Source: Shinella zoogloeoides
Lineage (GTDB): Bacteria; Pseudomonadota; Alphaproteobacteria; Rhizobiales; Rhizobiaceae
Direction: 5' to 3'
Assembly (NCBI RefSeq): GCF_022682305.1
Contig: NZ_CP093531.1
Location: forward strand, 62,001-126,000
Length of the DNA: 64,000 bases
Below the pieces are notes generated by a model, which made no database searches, had not been told where the DNA came from, and saw only the letters and a program-made list of their open reading frames with translations. The position numbers were made by a program, and so were the translations under genes. This document shows, piece after piece, positions 61,923 through 64,000 of the stretch. Numbering within the stretch: the stretch's first letter is position 1; the number at the start of each line of letters is the position of its first letter.

Positions 61923-62510
61923 TCAGCCAAGGCGGACCGGTTCGCGTGCCGGCTCCCGTTTGAAGTCCAGGCCGTCATAGATGTCGCTGAGCGCCAGCGT
62001 CGCTCCGAGTTCAGGGAAATCGATGACGTCGCCGAATCTCTCGTACAGGGTCTCACACCAGCCTTCGCCCTCGCGGGCATGCAAAAGGGCGCATGCGTCG
62101 TTCGTGTCGACCAGCAGGACGTATCTGATCCCGGGCTTCGACTTGTACTCAAAAACCTTTCGGTGGGAATCGAAGTCACGCGTCGCTGGAGAGACGACCT
62201 CAACCATTAGCACGGGTTCCGTCGCCAGCATTGCCTGGTCTTCCATCCTGCCGCAATCGACGACGATTGCCGGATATCTCACCGTACCGAAGATGGTCGA
62301 AACACCTGAATTTGCGGCTGTCGGACGGCATCCTTTTCCTCGCAGCTGGTTGTGAAGTGCAGCCAGGGTATTGGCCACGATAGCCTGGTGCCGCTGATTG
62401 CTACCGGCCACCATGACGGCTTCGCCATTGACCAGCTCCCACTTCTCATCCCGTGTCTGGATAAATTCCAGGAAGGCATCCTCGGACATTTCGGATGTTG
62501 CCGGCTGCAT
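61923..62510 (-). CDS. Uma2 family endonuclease-like protein
   Basis: The 195-residue protein has the Uma2 (DUF820) PD-(D/E)xK-like layout: SEDAFLEFIQTRDEKWELVN then GEAVMVAGSNQRHQAIVANT, Asp in VRYPAIVVDCGR, Glu in LMVEVVSPATRDFD and Lys in VFEYKSKPGIRYVLLVD. ATG 62510 (MQPATSEMSED) gives the usual length; codons upstream lie in AT-rich sequence. Uma2 proteins are common in plasmids and cyanobacteria; their function is unsettled. It converges with the zinc-ribbon gene. Confidence 0.85.
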   Translation of the reverse strand: MQPATSEMSEDAFLEFIQTRDEKWELVNGEAVMVAGSNQRHQAIVANTLAALHNQLRGKGCRPTAANSGVSTIFGTVRYPAIVVDCGRMEDQAMLATEPVLMVEVVSPATRDFDSHRKVFEYKSKPGIRYVLLVDTNDACALLHAREGEGWCETLYERFGDVIDFPELGATLALSDIYDGLDFKREPAREPVRLG

Positions 62511-62764
62511 CGTGAAAACCTCCCTGACCATTTGCGTGATCGTAATGAAGTAGTTTGTAAGCCTCAAGTAAATGCGCCTCAAAAACCTCGTTTGAAAAAA
62601 TAACAAGTTTTAATATACAAATTGAAAATTGCAGCCGAAAATAAAATAAAGAAAATTTCGATACTACTGTTGACGCGAGATGTATAGAGAATTACATTGG
62701 AATGGTCGGAACGAAAGATGTGGATATGACCTCCGTCTATATCTGATAATACCGATCCGGTTAG

Positions 62765-62783
62765 GTTGCCCCTTGAGGGCTTG
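62765..62783 (+). repeat. 19-bp direct repeat, copy 1
   Basis: GTTGCCCCTTGAGGGCTTG, repeated exactly 115 bp downstream at 62880. Confidence 0.75.
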
Positions 62784-62879
62784 GAAGAACCGTAACGGCA
62801 AGAAATTGCCTTTGCATGTTATGTTTCCCTTCGGGGGATCAGGAAATGACCGGCCGAAAGGCTTGACGTTTCCAGTTAT

Positions 62880-62898
62880 GTTGCCCCTTGAGGGCTTG
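62880..62898 (+). repeat. 19-bp direct repeat, copy 2
   Basis: Exact copy of 62765-62783. A weaker related segment with TTTCCCTTCGGGGG lies between them near 62824. Confidence 0.75.
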
Positions 62899-63042
62899 CC
62901 CTGCAGACGCAGGGATGTCCTCCCTTCCCGGGAGGGTTTGACACAGCCCCGCCTCGCTAGCTTCAGCGGAGCAGGGGTCAAACACTTCACCGCCATGCAG
63001 GCGGCTCTGAACAGACAGCTCCCGTTCGCGTGGAGTCACAAG

Positions 63043-63070
63043 AGGGTGGCAGCGATGCCACCCTTTTCTT
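63043..63070 (+). terminator. intrinsic terminator
   Basis: AGGGTGGCA, a GCGA loop, TGCCACCCT and then TTTCTTT: a 9-bp perfect stem with a U-tract on the plus strand. No plus-strand gene precedes it, so it may end an unannotated transcript. Confidence 0.7.
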
Positions 63071-63358
63071 TGGATGCCGACATAACTGGCTGGCAGGGGC
63101 AAAGCTACAGCCCGGCGAAAGCCCCGGGCATCCGGGTGCTTCATAGATATTCTCCGCACGCCACCAGCGTAGCATCGCCACGCGCCATTGTCGTTACTTT
63201 CACGGAGGCCAACATATATCGGCGCTCGTTTCAGGTAACAGACGCGCGAGATTTGGTTTTACGTTCCGTAAATGTGATTTTCTTCATATTTCCCCTTGAA
63301 CTATATTTGGCGACAGGGCAGAATTAGTAAACACAAACAAATATTGGACACGAAAGCC

Positions 63359-63592
63359 ATGAGACATTTTCATTTTTGCATCGGAGACCGGGAATTCGCG
63401 GTCACGGAAGTCAGCCATGTCAACTACGGCGGCCGCAAGACGGAGGTCGAGATCAGGGAAGATCACGGAAACTACTATCAGCAGTTCCGCAACGGCTACA
63501 TCCCGCGCAACGCAAGCGAGGAAGCCGTCCGCAGATGGGTCCGGGAAAATTACGTCGAGGACGAGGACTGGGACGGCATGCCGGATCGATAA
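63359..63592 (+). CDS. hypothetical protein, 77 residues
   Basis: The protein starts MRHFHFCIGDREFAVTEVSH. It is small and acidic, ending NYVEDEDWDGMPDR. ATG 63359 is preferred to upstream codons in AT-rich DNA. It precedes the methyltransferase gene by 25 bp and is likely in the same transcript. No family is recognised. Confidence 0.55.
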   Translation: MRHFHFCIGDREFAVTEVSHVNYGGRKTEVEIREDHGNYYQQFRNGYIPRNASEEAVRRWVRENYVEDEDWDGMPDR

Positions 63593-63617
63593 GATCGAAC
63601 CCGGCGAGGCATGCTGA

Positions 63618-64000
63618 ATGGCTTATTGGGACACGCCCGGCAAATCGGACGAATGGTACACCCCCAGGCACGTCTTTGACGCGCTTGGCTGCGCGTTCGA
63701 TCTGGATGTCGCTCACCCGAAGGATACTGAGACCTTCGTTCCTGCCCGGCGGAGTGATCACCGCCAGCAGCCTGTCCGAACCCTGGTCCGGCTTCGCCTG
63801 GATGAACCCGCCGTTCGGGGACGAAACGGCCTCGACCCCTGGCTGGACCGGTTCTTCGAACATGGCTGCGGGATCGCGCTCGTTCCCGATCGGACGAGCG
63901 CCCCGTGGTTTCGGGAGGCCTGGGCGAAGGCCGACCTGGTCCTCTTCACGCCGAAACTGCGCTTTCACCGGCCGGATGGATCGGTCGGCAAGTCTCCCTC
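63618..64000 (+). pseudogene. phage-type DNA N6-adenine methyltransferase, frameshifted, partial
   Basis: The frame starts MAYWDTPGKSDEWYTPRHVF then DALGCAFDLDVAHPKDT, the opening of phage Dam-type methylases. Around 63750 the family sequence moves to a +1 frame (GVITASSLSEPWSGFAWMNP, then PFG, the NPPF motif IV). Near 63818 it returns to the first frame (RNGLDPWLDRFFEHGCGIAL). Both switches sit in short homopolymers (CCC and GGGG), so either two compensating indels or sequence errors occurred. As written, the catalytic motif is out of frame. The gene continues past the window end. Confidence 0.7.

Larger units (their letters stand above)
62511..63358. other. intergenic region with repeats and a terminator
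   Basis: About 850 bp: a very AT-rich promoter zone (62520-62690), then a GC-rich section with two copies of a 19-bp repeat, then an intrinsic terminator and another AT-rich zone before 63359. Open frames across it look non-coding. Confidence 0.45.

Noticed and set aside
62680..63327. 215-codon plus frame across the repeat region
   Set aside because: It spans AT-rich promoter DNA, the repeats and an intrinsic terminator, and has no protein character.

Overview
The window looks like an accessory replicon of a Rhizobiales alphaproteobacterium (Rhizobium, Agrobacterium, Ochrobactrum or Mesorhizobium type). It is GC-rich and carries a complete repABC plasmid unit (repA, repB, the inter-repB/repC antisense RNA region, repC and two near-identical parS-like palindromes at 33618-37408). 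It also has the scpB/DUF1403 pair, many ATGA-coupled plasmid hypothetical genes and a heavy load of insertion elements. A second initiator gene (Rep_3-like, 54785-56386) next to iteron-like repeats suggests a cointegrate or multi-replicon plasmid.

Layout. 1-4735: wreckage of IS3, IS21 and IS256 elements around an HD-GYP gene and an ECF-sigma/anti-sigma pair whose sigma gene is cut by the IS256 copy. 4711-9259: a minus-strand run of a RES toxin with an unusually large antitoxin-like partner, a PD-(D/E)xK-like nuclease overlapping a HEPN-like protein, and a poly-gamma-glutamate hydrolase family gene. This is the best candidate for an undescribed defence or conflict cassette. 9805-12710: a DUF3800 gene, then scpB with DUF1403. 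13103-16929: a TniA-TniB-TniQ transposon. 17032-28106: two Tn3-family transposons lodged in and just upstream of one tyrosine recombinase gene. 28251-32956: a Phd/PemK-like toxin-antitoxin pair, a GIY-YIG-like gene and a complete IS21 element with a 5-bp duplication that splits a small ORF. 32957-37408: a probable anti-Shine-Dalgarno sRNA on the minus strand, then repABC.

38048-48215: plasmid backbone genes (WGR protein, DNA methyltransferase, metallophosphoesterase, PcfJ-like protein, AbiEii-like nucleotidyltransferase and several small proteins). 48739-51319: a complete IS66 element with an 8-bp duplication. 51439-54610: a PIN/HicB-like toxin-antitoxin module between two copies of a roughly 375-bp repeat; the second copy carries an IS5-family insertion. 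54785-61879: a plus-strand gene string starting with the second initiator, followed by a soluble FtsH-like AAA protease, a metallophosphoesterase and two paralogous zinc-ribbon proteins separated by a perfect 35-bp palindrome. The window ends with a Uma2-family gene, a repeat/terminator region and a phage-type adenine methyltransferase gene that runs off the end and carries two compensating frameshifts.

Taken together this is a plasmid maintenance and mobile-element region: two replication systems, at least three toxin-antitoxin-like modules, candidate defence genes, and at least seven transposable elements, several of which have visible target duplications. All assignments come from reading the sequence and recalling protein families; no database search was run.
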